A stretch of DNA of 64,000 bases from Bacteriovorax sp. BSW11_IV. Its GTDB lineage: Bacteria; Bdellovibrionota; Bacteriovoracia; Bacteriovoracales; Bacteriovoracaceae. Where the stretch lies: contig NZ_AUNE01000029.1 of assembly GCF_000447755.1 (NCBI RefSeq), positions 1 through 64,000 on the forward strand, given 5' to 3'. The position numbers and the translations under genes were made by a program. Under the pieces are notes generated by a model that worked only from the letters and a program-made list of their open reading frames with translations, was not told the DNA's origin and made no database searches. This document shows, piece by piece, positions 53,213-61,870 of this stretch (position 1 is the first letter of the stretch; each line of letters begins with the position of its first letter).

Positions 53213-54156
53213 AGTTTTGGTTGTCTGTTATTGCCTTAATTTTTTTCGTTCTAGTTTCACCTTTTTTTGGAGAAACCATTTTTGGCATTAGTGATGTAAA
53301 TAGTTATATTTTTCAAAATCTAAGGGTGCCAAGAACTCTACTTACTTTTATAGCCGGATCATCACTTGCTCTTGCCGGAATGAGCTTCCAGGCGTTGTTT
53401 CGCAATTCCTTAGCGACACCCTATACTTTAGGGGTTGCTTCAGGTGCATCGCTCGGGGTCGCTTTTTATATTGCACTGGGATTGAGCTTTTCATTAATCG
53501 GTTTTTCTGGTGCTGGAATTTTTGCCTTAATAGGGTCTTTTGCAACAGTTCTTTTGGTTTATTTGTTGGGAAGTCGTAAAAATAAACTTCATATGAATAC
53601 GGTTCTGTTGACGGGAATTGCACTTTCGATGACTTTTTCTAGTCTTATTTTGTTAATTCAAGTTCTTGTAAGAGAAATGGATGCAGTAAGAATTATCCGT
53701 TGGCTTATGGGATCAATTGAAGTTGTGGGAATGGAAACACCTTTAAATGTTCTTCCATTTTATGTCATCGCTCTCGTTTACTTATCAAGAAGGCCTTTGG
53801 AGTTGAATCTTTTATCTATGGGAGATGATATCGCTCAAACGAGGGGTATTAATATTCATAATCTTAAAATTCAAATTTTTCTTATGACTTCATTTCTTGT
53901 GGCCGGTGTTGTTTCAGAGTGTGGCCCAATTGGTTTTGTGGGAATGATTGTTCCTCACTTTGGAAGAATTATTGTAGGACATAATCACAAAAGACTTATT
54001 CCATTTGTTGCTGTGTTTGGTGGTGCCTTTTTGATTTTATGTGATTTGATTTCACGAGTTTTCTTTGCGGACTTTTTGTTACCTGTAGGAGTTATTACTT
54101 CTTTATTTGGCGGTCCATTTTTTATCTACTTTTTATTGCAAAAAAAGAGGGACTAG
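53209..54156 (+). CDS. btuC: Cobalamin ABC transporter permease (BtuC/FecCD family)
   Basis: The 315-residue permease starts at GTG 53209, with GGGAGG just upstream and a 4-base overlap with btuD. FecCD-family motifs: LRVPRTLLTFIAGSSLALAGMSFQALFRNSLATPYTLGVASGASLGVA, the long hydrophobic core, the ATPase-coupling loop region VSECGPIGFVGMIVPHFGRIIVGHNHKRLIP, and PVGVITSLFGGPFFIYFLL. About ten TM helices. The stop codon lies inside a terminator stem shared with the convergent nuclease gene. Confidence 0.9.
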   Translation: MKFWLSVIALIFFVLVSPFFGETIFGISDVNSYIFQNLRVPRTLLTFIAGSSLALAGMSFQALFRNSLATPYTLGVASGASLGVAFYIALGLSFSLIGFSGAGIFALIGSFATVLLVYLLGSRKNKLHMNTVLLTGIALSMTFSSLILLIQVLVREMDAVRIIRWLMGSIEVVGMETPLNVLPFYVIALVYLSRRPLELNLLSMGDDIAQTRGINIHNLKIQIFLMTSFLVAGVVSECGPIGFVGMIVPHFGRIIVGHNHKRLIPFVAVFGGAFLILCDLISRVFFADFLLPVGVITSLFGGPFFIYFLLQKKRD

Positions 54157-54167
54157 TTAGTCCCTCC
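54139..54167 (-). terminator. Terminator of the nuclease gene, overlapping both stop codons
   Basis: The palindrome GAGGGACTA / TAGTCCCTC (54147-54166) contains the stop codons of btuC and of the convergent nuclease gene. Only the minus-strand reading has a T run (from the A run at 54140-54146). Confidence 0.75.
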
Positions 54168-54822
54168 ACTTAAATCCTCTTTGAAATGCCATTTCTTCGT
54201 ACTTGAAAAATACTCTCGCATAAGGAGGTACTTTTTCAATATCTTCTGGAGAATAGAGCTTCTTCGTTTCGTAGTTTCCTACAATATTTGTTCCAATGAA
54301 CCCTTGTACTCTCATTCTAAATTGATAAGGAAGTTCGACTTCATTTTTTTCATATTGAAACATTCCTCTTTTTGCAAGGTAAGCTTCTTTTGCAACTTGT
54401 ACATATTCTGCCACGATATCTTTTTCATATGGGGCAATAAAATACATCGCTGCGAGACCCGATCTCAATAATTCTCTGTTGATATTAATACCATCATAAT
54501 AAATTGTACCAAGAAGCCTGTTGTTCTTATCAGTTAGTTGGTCACCAGTATCAACTTGGATTGTCGCCCCAATTGGTAGTAGTTGTTTTAGGTAGTCTCT
54601 GGCTTCAAAAGAAATATCTCCTTGAGAAAATCCTTTGAAATCAATTTCTGGCGTATCAATTCCCATGAATCGAACACGAACTTCTTTTGTCATACCAGGA
54701 ACAACCATTCTAAGAGTATCGCCGTCATGAATACTTGCAACAGTTCCTTCAACAACAATCGCGTTCGTGGTAAAAGAAAAGAGAAAACTAAGTACTAGGA
54801 TTAATTGAGAAAATTTAAACAT
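54157..54822 (-). CDS. Secreted thermonuclease-like (SNase domain) nuclease
   Basis: The 221-residue protein has a signal peptide (QLILVLSFLFSFTTNA). The staphylococcal-nuclease domain spans about 22-150: VEGTVASIHDGDTLRMVV carries the calcium-binding Asp pair, VRVRFMGIDTPEIDF the catalytic Arg and Glu, and DKNNRLLGTIYYDGININRELLRSGLA the second catalytic Arg. A C-terminal extension of about 60 residues has no recognised domain. Likely degrades DNA or RNA outside the cytoplasm. The gene converges on btuC. Confidence 0.88.
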   Translation of the reverse strand: MFKFSQLILVLSFLFSFTTNAIVVEGTVASIHDGDTLRMVVPGMTKEVRVRFMGIDTPEIDFKGFSQGDISFEARDYLKQLLPIGATIQVDTGDQLTDKNNRLLGTIYYDGININRELLRSGLAAMYFIAPYEKDIVAEYVQVAKEAYLAKRGMFQYEKNEVELPYQFRMRVQGFIGTNIVGNYETKKLYSPEDIEKVPPYARVFFKYEEMAFQRGFKWRD

Positions 54823-54921
54823 TCATTGTCCTTGGTGAGTTTGGCGCCAGTGTACTTTTTGAGACGCGTTAAGGCGATAATGTGGTAAAATTTACAAGAT
54901 TTTCAAGCGAAGGGGTCGAGT

Positions 54922-55257
54922 ATGAGCGATAAAGACTATGAAATTGTTTATTCATCTGATGGTTCAGGAAAGAATCTCATTGATAAAAATAAAAAGACTT
55001 TAACTGAAGTCGAAATTGTCCCGGCCAATGTAACTTTAAAATTAAGATTAGAAAAAAATGGTCGTGGCGGGAAAACTGTCACCGTAGTCTATGACCTTCC
55101 TCAAAATGGAACTTACTTTCAAAAACTAGCAAAAGATTTAAAGGCCGCTTGTGGAACGGGTGGAAGCTTTAAGGGCGAGACTATTGAAATTCAAGGTGAT
55201 AAGAAGAATCAAGTTAAAGAACTTCTTATTAAAAAAGGTTTCAAAGTTAAGGGATAA
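54922..55257 (+). CDS. yciH: SUI1/YciH-type translation factor
   Basis: The 111-residue protein has the SUI1 (eIF1-like) fold signature: LRLEKNGRGGKTVTVVYDL, then LAKDLKAACGTGGSFKGETIEIQGDKKNQVKELLIKKGFKVKG. Length and motifs match bacterial YciH, which affects start-site fidelity in translation. The ATG is preceded by AAGGGG. It is a single gene whose 3' end overlaps the convergent DJ-1-like gene by 11 bases. Confidence 0.9.
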   Translation: MSDKDYEIVYSSDGSGKNLIDKNKKTLTEVEIVPANVTLKLRLEKNGRGGKTVTVVYDLPQNGTYFQKLAKDLKAACGTGGSFKGETIEIQGDKKNQVKELLIKKGFKVKG

Positions 55258-55999
55258 GTTTATCAACGAGGGCCTGTGCAAAAGCATGGGCATCACCCGG
55301 CCATCTGGCAGAAATATAGTTCCCATCTTCAACAACAAATCCAGGTTTTAAATTTTCAGCACTATCACGAAGCAAAGGGACTGGTCCCAAAATAAATTGC
55401 TTCGGACTTTTTAAAAAAGATTTCACTTCATCTTCAACTGTCATTTTGTATGTTCGATAGTAGTTTTTCATCCAGGGGTAAGTGATAAACCAAGCAAGGA
55501 GTTCTTGGGTCTTAAGAAGTCCGGTTGTCTTTTTGTCCTTTAGAACACTATTACCTTGTTTGTCTTTACTTCTTGCTGCCAGCACAACGCCATGGCAAAT
55601 GGCCGCTACAGGTAAATCCTTTTCAAAAAAATCTGATACGACTACTTGTAATATTTTTGATTCTAAATATTCCTTCACACCTTGTGCATGACCCCCAGGG
55701 AGTAAGAGTGCATCAAATTTGAAATCTACAATTTGATCCCAAGAAATAGGGGTTTGAAAATTACGATCATTCATTAATTTTTCAAAGGCGTTTTTAGCAT
55801 CATTATTCGCGATCAGCGTAGAAGCAAATGGCCCAAGACCTCGGCCATTGAGCATAATAAGGTCACATTGTGCCAATTTTGCATTGGGTGTCGCAAAGAC
55901 CACTTCGATGCCGTTATTCTTTAAAATTTGCCAAGGAATGGCAACTTCTGTTGGGTCGAAATCAAAACTGGGAATTGGTACTAAAACTTTACGATTCAT
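55247..55999 (-). CDS. DJ-1/PfpI family protein
   Basis: The 250-residue cytoplasmic protein belongs to the class I glutamine amidotransferase-like superfamily. Its nucleophile elbow is PVAAICHGVVLAA (C135, with H136), with DALLLPGGHAQGVKE upstream supplying the oxyanion side and KVLVPIPSFDFDPTEVAIPW at the N-terminus. Family members include chaperone/deglycase and hydrolase types; sequence alone does not decide. At 250 residues it is larger than DJ-1 (about 190), nearer to the Hsp31-like subgroup. Confidence 0.8.
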   Translation of the reverse strand: MNRKVLVPIPSFDFDPTEVAIPWQILKNNGIEVVFATPNAKLAQCDLIMLNGRGLGPFASTLIANNDAKNAFEKLMNDRNFQTPISWDQIVDFKFDALLLPGGHAQGVKEYLESKILQVVVSDFFEKDLPVAAICHGVVLAARSKDKQGNSVLKDKKTTGLLKTQELLAWFITYPWMKNYYRTYKMTVEDEVKSFLKSPKQFILGPVPLLRDSAENLKPGFVVEDGNYISARWPGDAHAFAQALVDKLIP

Positions 56000-56140
56000 T
56001 CTTTGATTTTAAATTAAAAGCTTTGTTTTTCAAGGTTAAGTTTTCTTGATTCTGAATAAAATAAAAAAGTTATATGACATATCTCATTTTAATTTTCCTC
56101 TTGCTCATAATAGAATAGGGGGCAAAGAGAGAGAAATTTT

Positions 56141-56599
56141 ATGAGAATGTTTGGTATATTTTTTTCAACAACGATGTTGATATGGCTCGTTGTAATTTCT
56201 GTGCCAACAGGGTTCGCTGTGGCGACGTTTACATACAGTAAAGGGTATTCCTATTTACTGGATGATCCAAAGGCCTGTGTAAATTGTCATATTATGGACG
56301 AAGAATATCACGCTTGGGGAAAATCAACTCACCGTCACGTTGCTTCTTGCAATGATTGTCATACACCAGATAACTTTGCTCTCAAATATTTAAGCAAGGC
56401 CGTCAATGGTTGGAATCATGGATATGCCTTCACTACTGGTGATTTTAAATACCCAATTCAAATTAAAGATTTCAATAAAGACATCACAAATAAGGCCTGT
56501 TTGAAATGTCACAACAGTATGACGGACCATATGTTTATAGATAAATCAAAACCAATAAATTGTTTACATTGCCATTCAAAAGTAGGTCATGACTTATGA
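56141..56599 (+). CDS. nrfH: Cytochrome c nitrite reductase small subunit
   Basis: The 152-residue membrane-anchored NapC/NrfH-family cytochrome has an N-terminal TM anchor (LIWLVVISVPTGFAVATFTY) and four haem motifs: CVNCH followed by IM, CNDCH, CLKCH and CLHCH. NrfH takes electrons from menaquinol and passes them to NrfA. The Met after the first haem motif matches the axial Met ligand known in NrfH. The 3' end overlaps nrfA by 4 bases. Possible weak FNR-type half-site (TTGAT) at 56046-56050. Confidence 0.93.
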   Translation: MRMFGIFFSTTMLIWLVVISVPTGFAVATFTYSKGYSYLLDDPKACVNCHIMDEEYHAWGKSTHRHVASCNDCHTPDNFALKYLSKAVNGWNHGYAFTTGDFKYPIQIKDFNKDITNKACLKCHNSMTDHMFIDKSKPINCLHCHSKVGHDL

Positions 56600-57954
56600 A
56601 AAAAATTATCGTGTTCTTAAGTACAAAGTACTTCTTCCTCGGAATTATTGTTTCACTTCTTTCTGGAGGAATTTTCCTTCTCGCTTTGAATATCATGGAG
56701 AAAAAGAATGAAGCAAAACATTCTAACTTCATCATTAAGGAGATAGGAGATCTAGAGGATGATCCTAAAGTTTGGGGAGAAAGCTTTCCGCAACAGTATG
56801 AAGATTATTTAAAGACTGTTGACCAAGTCAGAACTAAGCATGGTGGTAGTGAGGCCCTTCCTCAAATGCCAACAAAAAATGATCCAAGAGTTCAGGTCTC
56901 TCAATCAAAACTTGAAGAAGATCACAGACTAGTCACGATGTGGCTCGGCTATGCATTCTCAAAAGATTTTAGAGAAGAAAGAGGCCACGCTTATATGCTT
57001 GAAGATCAAATTTATACAGGAAGACAAAGTGTTCCTCAGCCTGGGACCTGTCTAAACTGTCACGCCTCAACATATAAGGCGATGGTTGTTCTTGGTGATG
57101 GGAATTTAAATAAAGGTTTCGAGGCATTAAATAAGTTGCCTTATCATGAGGCCGTTAAAAACGTTAAACACCCCGTCTCATGTATTGACTGTCACAATCC
57201 GAAAGATATGTCTTTGCGTGTAACTAGACCTGGATTTATTGAAGGTATCGCTGAATATAAGAAGACAGTTGGTGTTCATAATTATGACGTTAATAAAATG
57301 GCTACAAGACAAGAAATGCGTACTTTTGTCTGTGCTCAATGTCACGTTGAGTACTATTTTAAAGGTGAAGATAAACGTCTAACGTTTCCTTGGCATAAAG
57401 GTCTTAAAGCAGACGAGATTTTATCTTATTACGAAGACGTAAAGTTCAAAGACTGGGTTCATAAAACAACAGGTGCTAATATGCTAAAGGCCCAGCACCC
57501 TGAATTTGAAATGTGGTCTCAGGGAACTCACGCAAAGGCCGGTGTAAGTTGTACTGATTGTCATATGCCATATAAGAGAGTTGGGGCGAAGAAGTATTCT
57601 GATCACCATGTTAGAAGCCCGATGCTTAATATCAATAGAGCTTGTCAAACATGTCACAATGTTTCTGAAAATGAGTTGATGGATAGAGTCGTAACGATTC
57701 AAGATCGTCACATTCAGATGAGAGATATGGCCCTAAATACACTAATGGAATTGATTAAGGCCATTGATGTCGCTCAAAAAAATGGAGTTGCAAAAGAGAA
57801 GCTTGATAAGGCCAGAGAGTTCCACAGAAAAGCTTCATTCTTAGTGGATTTCGTTGAAGCTGAAAACTCCACAGGCTTCCATGCTCCTCAAGAAGCGGCG
57901 AGAGTACTGATGATGTCATTGGATTATTCTCGTAAAGGAATTGAATCACTATAA
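56596..57954 (+). CDS. nrfA: Cytochrome c nitrite reductase catalytic subunit
   Basis: The 452-residue pentahaem enzyme reduces nitrite to ammonium in the periplasm. It has an N-terminal signal/anchor (LGIIVSLLSGGIFLLAL) and five haem motifs: CLNCH (C152-H156), CIDCH, CAQCH, CTDCH and CQTCH. The first, active-site motif is CxxCH instead of the usual CxxCK. Family landmarks include CAQCHVEYYF, FPWHKGLKADEI, AQHPEFEMWSQGTHAKAGVSCTDCHMPY and the histidine-rich DHHVRSP. Forms the NrfHA quinol:nitrite oxidoreductase with the gene upstream. A bidirectional terminator follows. Confidence 0.94.
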   Translation: MKKIIVFLSTKYFFLGIIVSLLSGGIFLLALNIMEKKNEAKHSNFIIKEIGDLEDDPKVWGESFPQQYEDYLKTVDQVRTKHGGSEALPQMPTKNDPRVQVSQSKLEEDHRLVTMWLGYAFSKDFREERGHAYMLEDQIYTGRQSVPQPGTCLNCHASTYKAMVVLGDGNLNKGFEALNKLPYHEAVKNVKHPVSCIDCHNPKDMSLRVTRPGFIEGIAEYKKTVGVHNYDVNKMATRQEMRTFVCAQCHVEYYFKGEDKRLTFPWHKGLKADEILSYYEDVKFKDWVHKTTGANMLKAQHPEFEMWSQGTHAKAGVSCTDCHMPYKRVGAKKYSDHHVRSPMLNINRACQTCHNVSENELMDRVVTIQDRHIQMRDMALNTLMELIKAIDVAQKNGVAKEKLDKAREFHRKASFLVDFVEAENSTGFHAPQEAARVLMMSLDYSRKGIESL

Positions 57955-57955
57955 T

Positions 57956-57983
57956 AAAAAAGGAGCCTATGGCTCCTTTTTTT
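57956..57983. terminator. Bidirectional Rho-independent terminator between nrfA and the HtrA gene
   Basis: AAAAAAGGAGCC, loop TAT, GGCTCCTTTTTTT. Long A and T runs on the two sides allow termination of both convergent genes. Confidence 0.9.
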
Positions 57984-59061
57984 AATCGATATCACCAGTT
58001 GTGGCCAATTTCATCTTTGTCTTCTTAACTTTATCATCTCTTATATATTCAATCTCAACTTCATCGCCGACTTTGTAATTTTCTAGTACATTGTAAATCT
58101 CATCAAAGTTATTAACTTCTTTTCCATCCACCTTTACTAAAATATCTCCAACATATGGTCGGCCATATTCATCACGTGTCATTCCTTTCATACCAGCTTT
58201 ACCGGCCGGACCATCTTCATCAACGTAAGTGATGACTATACCTTTTTTAATTCCAAAACGATCTCTATAAGGCTCAGGAAGAACACCTATGCGAAATCCT
58301 GGTCTAACAATTTTCCCGTGCTTAATAAGTTCAGGGACAATTCTTTTGACTGTATCAATAGGAACTGCAAAGCCTACACCTGCACTCGATCCAGATTGAC
58401 TATAGATCATTGTATTAACACCGATAACTCTGCCTGTTGAATCAAGAAGTGGTCCACCAGAGTTCCCTGGATTAATTGATGTGTCTGTTTGAATCATATT
58501 AGCAATTGATACCCCGCCAATTCCTTTAATACTTCTCCCTGTTGCAGAAATAATACCTGCAGTAATTGTGTGGTCTAATCCAAATGGATTTCCAAGTGCC
58601 ATGGCCTTTTGTCCAATCACTAAATCTTTTGAATTTCCTGTAATTATTGGTGCAAGAGAACCAGGTCTTTCTTCAAGTTTTAAAACAGCAAGATCTTTCA
58701 GAGGTTCAACTCCAACAAGTTTGGCCTTGTATTGTTTCTTATCATTATGAAAAGTTACTGTGAACTTGTCCCCATCTTCGACAACGTGATAATTAGTCAC
58801 AATGTGACCATCTTTATCCCAAACAAACCCAGAGCCGGCCCCCGCAGGAACTTCTGTGGACATATAATCAAAAATAAAACCGCGTTTTACCTTTCTGATA
58901 TTTGTAATGTTCACAACAGAGTTTACATTTTGTTGATAGACATTGATCGTGTTCTTTTCGTACTCAAGGAGATTTTTTGATTCATCTTGTCCAAACAGAG
59001 CGTAGGTGTTTATTGAGGTGACAAGAGTGAGCGGGATAACTACTTTGCTTAACAAATTCAC
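57982..59061 (-). CDS. HtrA/DegP-type periplasmic serine protease
   Basis: The 359-residue protein has a signal peptide (MNLLSKVVIPLTLVTSINTYA), a trypsin-like domain at about 72-245 and one PDZ domain at about 255-350. The catalytic triad is H92 (IVTNYHVVED), D123 (PLKDLAVLKL) and S201 (SINPGNSGGPLLD). A single PDZ domain makes it more like DegS or short HtrA than DegP, but it lacks an N-terminal TM anchor if the signal is cleaved. Expected role: envelope protein quality control. Confidence 0.92.
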   Translation of the reverse strand: MNLLSKVVIPLTLVTSINTYALFGQDESKNLLEYEKNTINVYQQNVNSVVNITNIRKVKRGFIFDYMSTEVPAGAGSGFVWDKDGHIVTNYHVVEDGDKFTVTFHNDKKQYKAKLVGVEPLKDLAVLKLEERPGSLAPIITGNSKDLVIGQKAMALGNPFGLDHTITAGIISATGRSIKGIGGVSIANMIQTDTSINPGNSGGPLLDSTGRVIGVNTMIYSQSGSSAGVGFAVPIDTVKRIVPELIKHGKIVRPGFRIGVLPEPYRDRFGIKKGIVITYVDEDGPAGKAGMKGMTRDEYGRPYVGDILVKVDGKEVNNFDEIYNVLENYKVGDEVEIEYIRDDKVKKTKMKLATTGDID

Positions 59062-59081
59062 AACTTTTCCTCCTGGATTGT

Positions 59082-59110
59082 TTGCTCCACCGTTACTATA
59101 TAGATATAAT
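59082..59110 (+). promoter_or_regulatory. Candidate psd promoter
   Basis: A perfect TATAAT (59105-59110) follows TTGCTC (59082-59087) after 17 bases, placing transcription start near 59117. Confidence 0.4.
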
Positions 59111-59171
59111 CGTGTGAAATTTTGCGCAAGAAAAGATGCGGCAAAAATTATGTCAAAATGGAGTTAAGTCC

Positions 59172-60068
59172 TTGGAAATAAAATACTTTAATAGAGAAAA
59201 TGGCAATTTTGAGATTGAAAAAGTGTATGGAGATAAGGCCGTGCGCTGGATGTACCAATCTGAAATGGGAAAAACTCTAACAAATTTACTGGTAAAAGCG
59301 CCGCTGAGTGTAATTTACGGTGCTATTCAATCAAGTGCTTGGTCCAAATCCAAAGTAGATCCCTTTATCAAAGATTTTAATATTGCTATCGATGATTATC
59401 TTCCCGAAGAAGGAAGAGAAGAAATTGATCCCTATTCATCTTTCAATGCTTTTTTTATTCGTCGCTTTAAAGAGGGAAAAAGACCTTTTACATCAACGAA
59501 ATCAGTAATGCCTGCATTTAGTGAAGCAAGATACTTTGGATATGAATCTATCAATGACAACGATACGATTCCTGTAAAAGGAAAATATCTTAATGCTAAG
59601 GAACTTCTTGGTAATGAGAAATGGACGAGTACATTTCAAGATGGTCCTCTTTTATTAGCAAGACTATGTCCTGTGGATTATCATCGCTTTCATTTTCCTG
59701 ATAATGGGAAAGTTGTGGACTATTACAAAGTGGGTGGAGAATACCACTCTGTAAACCCAATCGCTCTTAAAGAAAAGGCCGATATCTTTTCAACAAATAT
59801 TCGCGAAGTGACAATTCTTGAAACTGAAAACTTTGGTAAACTCGCTTATGTTGAAGTTGGGGCCATTTGCGTAGGAAAAATTGTACAATCGACAGATTTA
59901 ACAAACTTTAATCGTGGGGACGAAAAAGGATTTTTCTTATTTGGTGGCTCTACAGTTATTGTTATCGGGGAGAAAGGTAAGTGGAAGCCTTGTGAAGAGA
60001 TTTTACAATACACTCCACAAGGAATCGAGACATACGTTAAACTCGGAACACCTGTCGCAAACGCCTAG
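59172..60068 (+). CDS. psd: Phosphatidylserine decarboxylase proenzyme
   Basis: About 298 residues from a TTG at 59172, which has GGAG eight bases upstream; an ATG at 59136 with a weak site would add 12 residues. The enzyme converts phosphatidylserine to phosphatidylethanolamine in the inner membrane after self-cleavage at the LGST-type site, here FGGSTVIVIG. Other family motifs: FNAFFIRRFKEGKRP, CPVDYHRFHFPDNGKV with the catalytic His, and YVEVGAICVGKIVQS. In place of the usual PADG/PADS there is PAFSE, so the conserved Asp is missing (see findings). Confidence 0.88.
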   Translation: MEIKYFNRENGNFEIEKVYGDKAVRWMYQSEMGKTLTNLLVKAPLSVIYGAIQSSAWSKSKVDPFIKDFNIAIDDYLPEEGREEIDPYSSFNAFFIRRFKEGKRPFTSTKSVMPAFSEARYFGYESINDNDTIPVKGKYLNAKELLGNEKWTSTFQDGPLLLARLCPVDYHRFHFPDNGKVVDYYKVGGEYHSVNPIALKEKADIFSTNIREVTILETENFGKLAYVEVGAICVGKIVQSTDLTNFNRGDEKGFFLFGGSTVIVIGEKGKWKPCEEILQYTPQGIETYVKLGTPVANA

Positions 60069-60848
60069 TTATTCTTTTAAATTAAATGATCCAAAAACGG
60101 GGTAGTGATCCGAAGGGTAAACCCCGTTTTTGTTCTTCTTATACATTTCCATTTCTATTACCTGAAAGTCTGGTGAAGTGAGAATCCAATCGATTCTTGT
60201 TCCTTCTTTTCTGTGTCCAGAAAAGTCATGGTGTGATGGCTCTTCATCTTTTCTAAGCATAAACCAAGTATCTCTAAGCTCTGGCCAGTGATGATTTAAA
60301 CGATGACGAACGGCCTCAAAAGGTGATTCATTAAAGTCGCCCGTTAAAATCATGGGTAGTTTTTCATCATTAACTTTGTTGCACTCTTCAACAAGAACCT
60401 CAATCTGCCTTGATCTCGTTTCTGATAACACGTGATCAAGATGAGTATTAACATAGAAAAAGTCTTTACCTGATTGGTGATGATGAGCTTTCACCCACGT
60501 GCAAAGTCGAGGAAACGCACTCTCAAAAGACTTTGAACCCGGAGTTGATGGAGTTTCACTCAACCAGATATCTCCACTCTCATACACATTAATTTTTTCA
60601 GGATTAACATAAATACAGGGATACATTCTTTCATCAATCCAATCCCTGTGTTCATCAATTAATTTTAAATTCTTAAGTAGGCCTGCAAGATCTTTGATTT
60701 GATTCTCGCGTCCTTCTTGTGTCCCCAGAATGTCCGGTGAAAATTCATTAATACATTCCGCAAGAATTTCACGTCTGCCTTTCCAGTCGTGAATACCATC
60801 ATTCGGGTTATCAAATCGAATATTGCTCGTAGCAATTTTAAAATTCAT
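60069..60848 (-). CDS. Endonuclease/exonuclease/phosphatase (EEP) family protein
   Basis: The 259-residue protein has the EEP motif set: KIATSNIRFDNPNDGIHDWKGRR, DILGTQEGRENQI with the metal-binding Glu, YVNTHLDHVLSETR, MILTGDFNESPFEAVRH, and the catalytic SDHYPVFGSF at the C-terminus. No signal peptide is seen, so it is probably cytoplasmic. Family members act on DNA, RNA, phosphoinositides or other phosphodiesters; closest in feel to small stand-alone bacterial EEP hydrolases. The substrate is unknown. Its last codons contain the psd terminator. Confidence 0.85.
   Translation of the reverse strand: MNFKIATSNIRFDNPNDGIHDWKGRREILAECINEFSPDILGTQEGRENQIKDLAGLLKNLKLIDEHRDWIDERMYPCIYVNPEKINVYESGDIWLSETPSTPGSKSFESAFPRLCTWVKAHHHQSGKDFFYVNTHLDHVLSETRSRQIEVLVEECNKVNDEKLPMILTGDFNESPFEAVRHRLNHHWPELRDTWFMLRKDEEPSHHDFSGHRKEGTRIDWILTSPDFQVIEMEMYKKNKNGVYPSDHYPVFGSFNLKE
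60093..60131 (+). terminator. Terminator of psd located inside the EEP coding region
   Basis: AAAAACGGGGT (60093-60103) and ACCCCGTTTTT (60121-60131) pair perfectly over 11 bases. The forward side continues T-rich. The loop encodes part of the EEP SDHYP motif on the opposite strand. Confidence 0.75.
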
Positions 60849-60996
60849 GGGCTCTCCGTATCCATATGAGAACAGGTTGTACTTGTTTGAGAACGCTATT
60901 ATGCCCCCAAAATTGTCATTCCAATAGTTTACTCTGCAATGAGAATTGGCACAAATCGTGCTTCAAAAGTGAAAAAATTGCGAACGGGAGAGGGTT

Positions 60997-61320
60997 ATGA
61001 GTGAGCAGAAGAAAATACTTGATCAGTTTATGAGTTTATATAACAGACCAACATACGAAGAAATGTCTTCGGTAACAGGTATTCAAGTAACTCGTTGTTT
61101 TCGTCTTGTTAATGGGGCCGAAATGAAACTTAAAGAATACTTAATATTCAAAAAATTAATAAGCGACAAGGTTGCTAGTGAATCGCTTATTACACTAGCT
61201 GAAAGTTGTCTTGTATCACTTAATGAGACGGCCCTGAAGGAGATTGCTGATCTTTGTGAAAGAAAGCTGTTCTTTAAACATTTATCAACAGAGTCACATT
61301 TAATCGAAAAACAAGCATAA
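60997..61320 (+). CDS. Small HTH-like protein
   Basis: The 107-residue cytoplasmic protein has a possible helix-turn-helix near residues 17-40 (PTYEEMSSVTGIQVTRCFRLVNGAEM), reminiscent of LacI/XRE-type recognition segments, followed by helical, basic sequence. No family is recognised with certainty. AGAGGG precedes the ATG. It is 12 bases upstream of another small HTH-like gene and likely co-transcribed with it. Confidence 0.68.
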   Translation: MSEQKKILDQFMSLYNRPTYEEMSSVTGIQVTRCFRLVNGAEMKLKEYLIFKKLISDKVASESLITLAESCLVSLNETALKEIADLCERKLFFKHLSTESHLIEKQA

Positions 61321-61332
61321 TAAGGGGTCGGT

Positions 61333-61815
61333 ATGAACAAAGTAATGATGCTAGAGCGTGCAGTATTAGAGTCAATTGGAGCAGGTAACAAAACAGCTCA
61401 GAGGATATCTGATGATATCGGTCTGACTTTGACTTGGGTAAAGTCTATTTTATTTCAATTGCAGTCTAAGGGAGTCATCGGATTTGATGGATACTCGTAC
61501 TCATTTATGAATAAAGAAAAATTAAGTGAAATAAATTCAGAAGATAATGTGAAATACGAAATTAAGGAGATTACAAACTCTATGATCGAGTCTTATTTTG
61601 CAAAAAATCCAAAAGTAGGGATGAAGCTACAAAAAGTAAATATGACTGACAGCGAGGCCGAAATATTTAAAACAATGCTTCAAAATTTAGAAAACTTTAT
61701 TTCTGATTTGCGAACGCGCAAAAGGCAGAGCAAAACATCTAATCAACAAGTCATCTTTTGGGGTTCCACAACTTATCAATCTCTTCTTGGGGATTTTATA
61801 AGGAATAATTGTTAG
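61333..61815 (+). CDS. Small winged-helix-like protein
   Basis: The 160-residue protein starts with a probable winged-helix region: RAVLESIGAGNKTAQRISDDIGLTLTWVKSILFQLQSKGVIGFDGYSYSFM, resembling MarR/IclR-type DNA-binding domains. The rest is helical (EAEIFKTMLQNLENFISDLRTRKRQ), possibly for dimerisation. GGGGT precedes the ATG. It follows a small HTH-like gene and precedes a response regulator by 55 bases, so a small regulatory cluster is likely. Confidence 0.72.
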   Translation: MNKVMMLERAVLESIGAGNKTAQRISDDIGLTLTWVKSILFQLQSKGVIGFDGYSYSFMNKEKLSEINSEDNVKYEIKEITNSMIESYFAKNPKVGMKLQKVNMTDSEAEIFKTMLQNLENFISDLRTRKRQSKTSNQQVIFWGSTTYQSLLGDFIRNNC

Positions 61816-61870
61816 TATTGACGATTTTACCGTTGGCCAATAAAATCCTATTATTACAGAGGGAATAAAA

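Noticed and set aside
56046-56059. FNR box upstream of nrfH
   Set aside because: TTGAT is present but the second half (AATAA) matches the ATCAA half-site at only three of five bases, so it is not listed as a feature.
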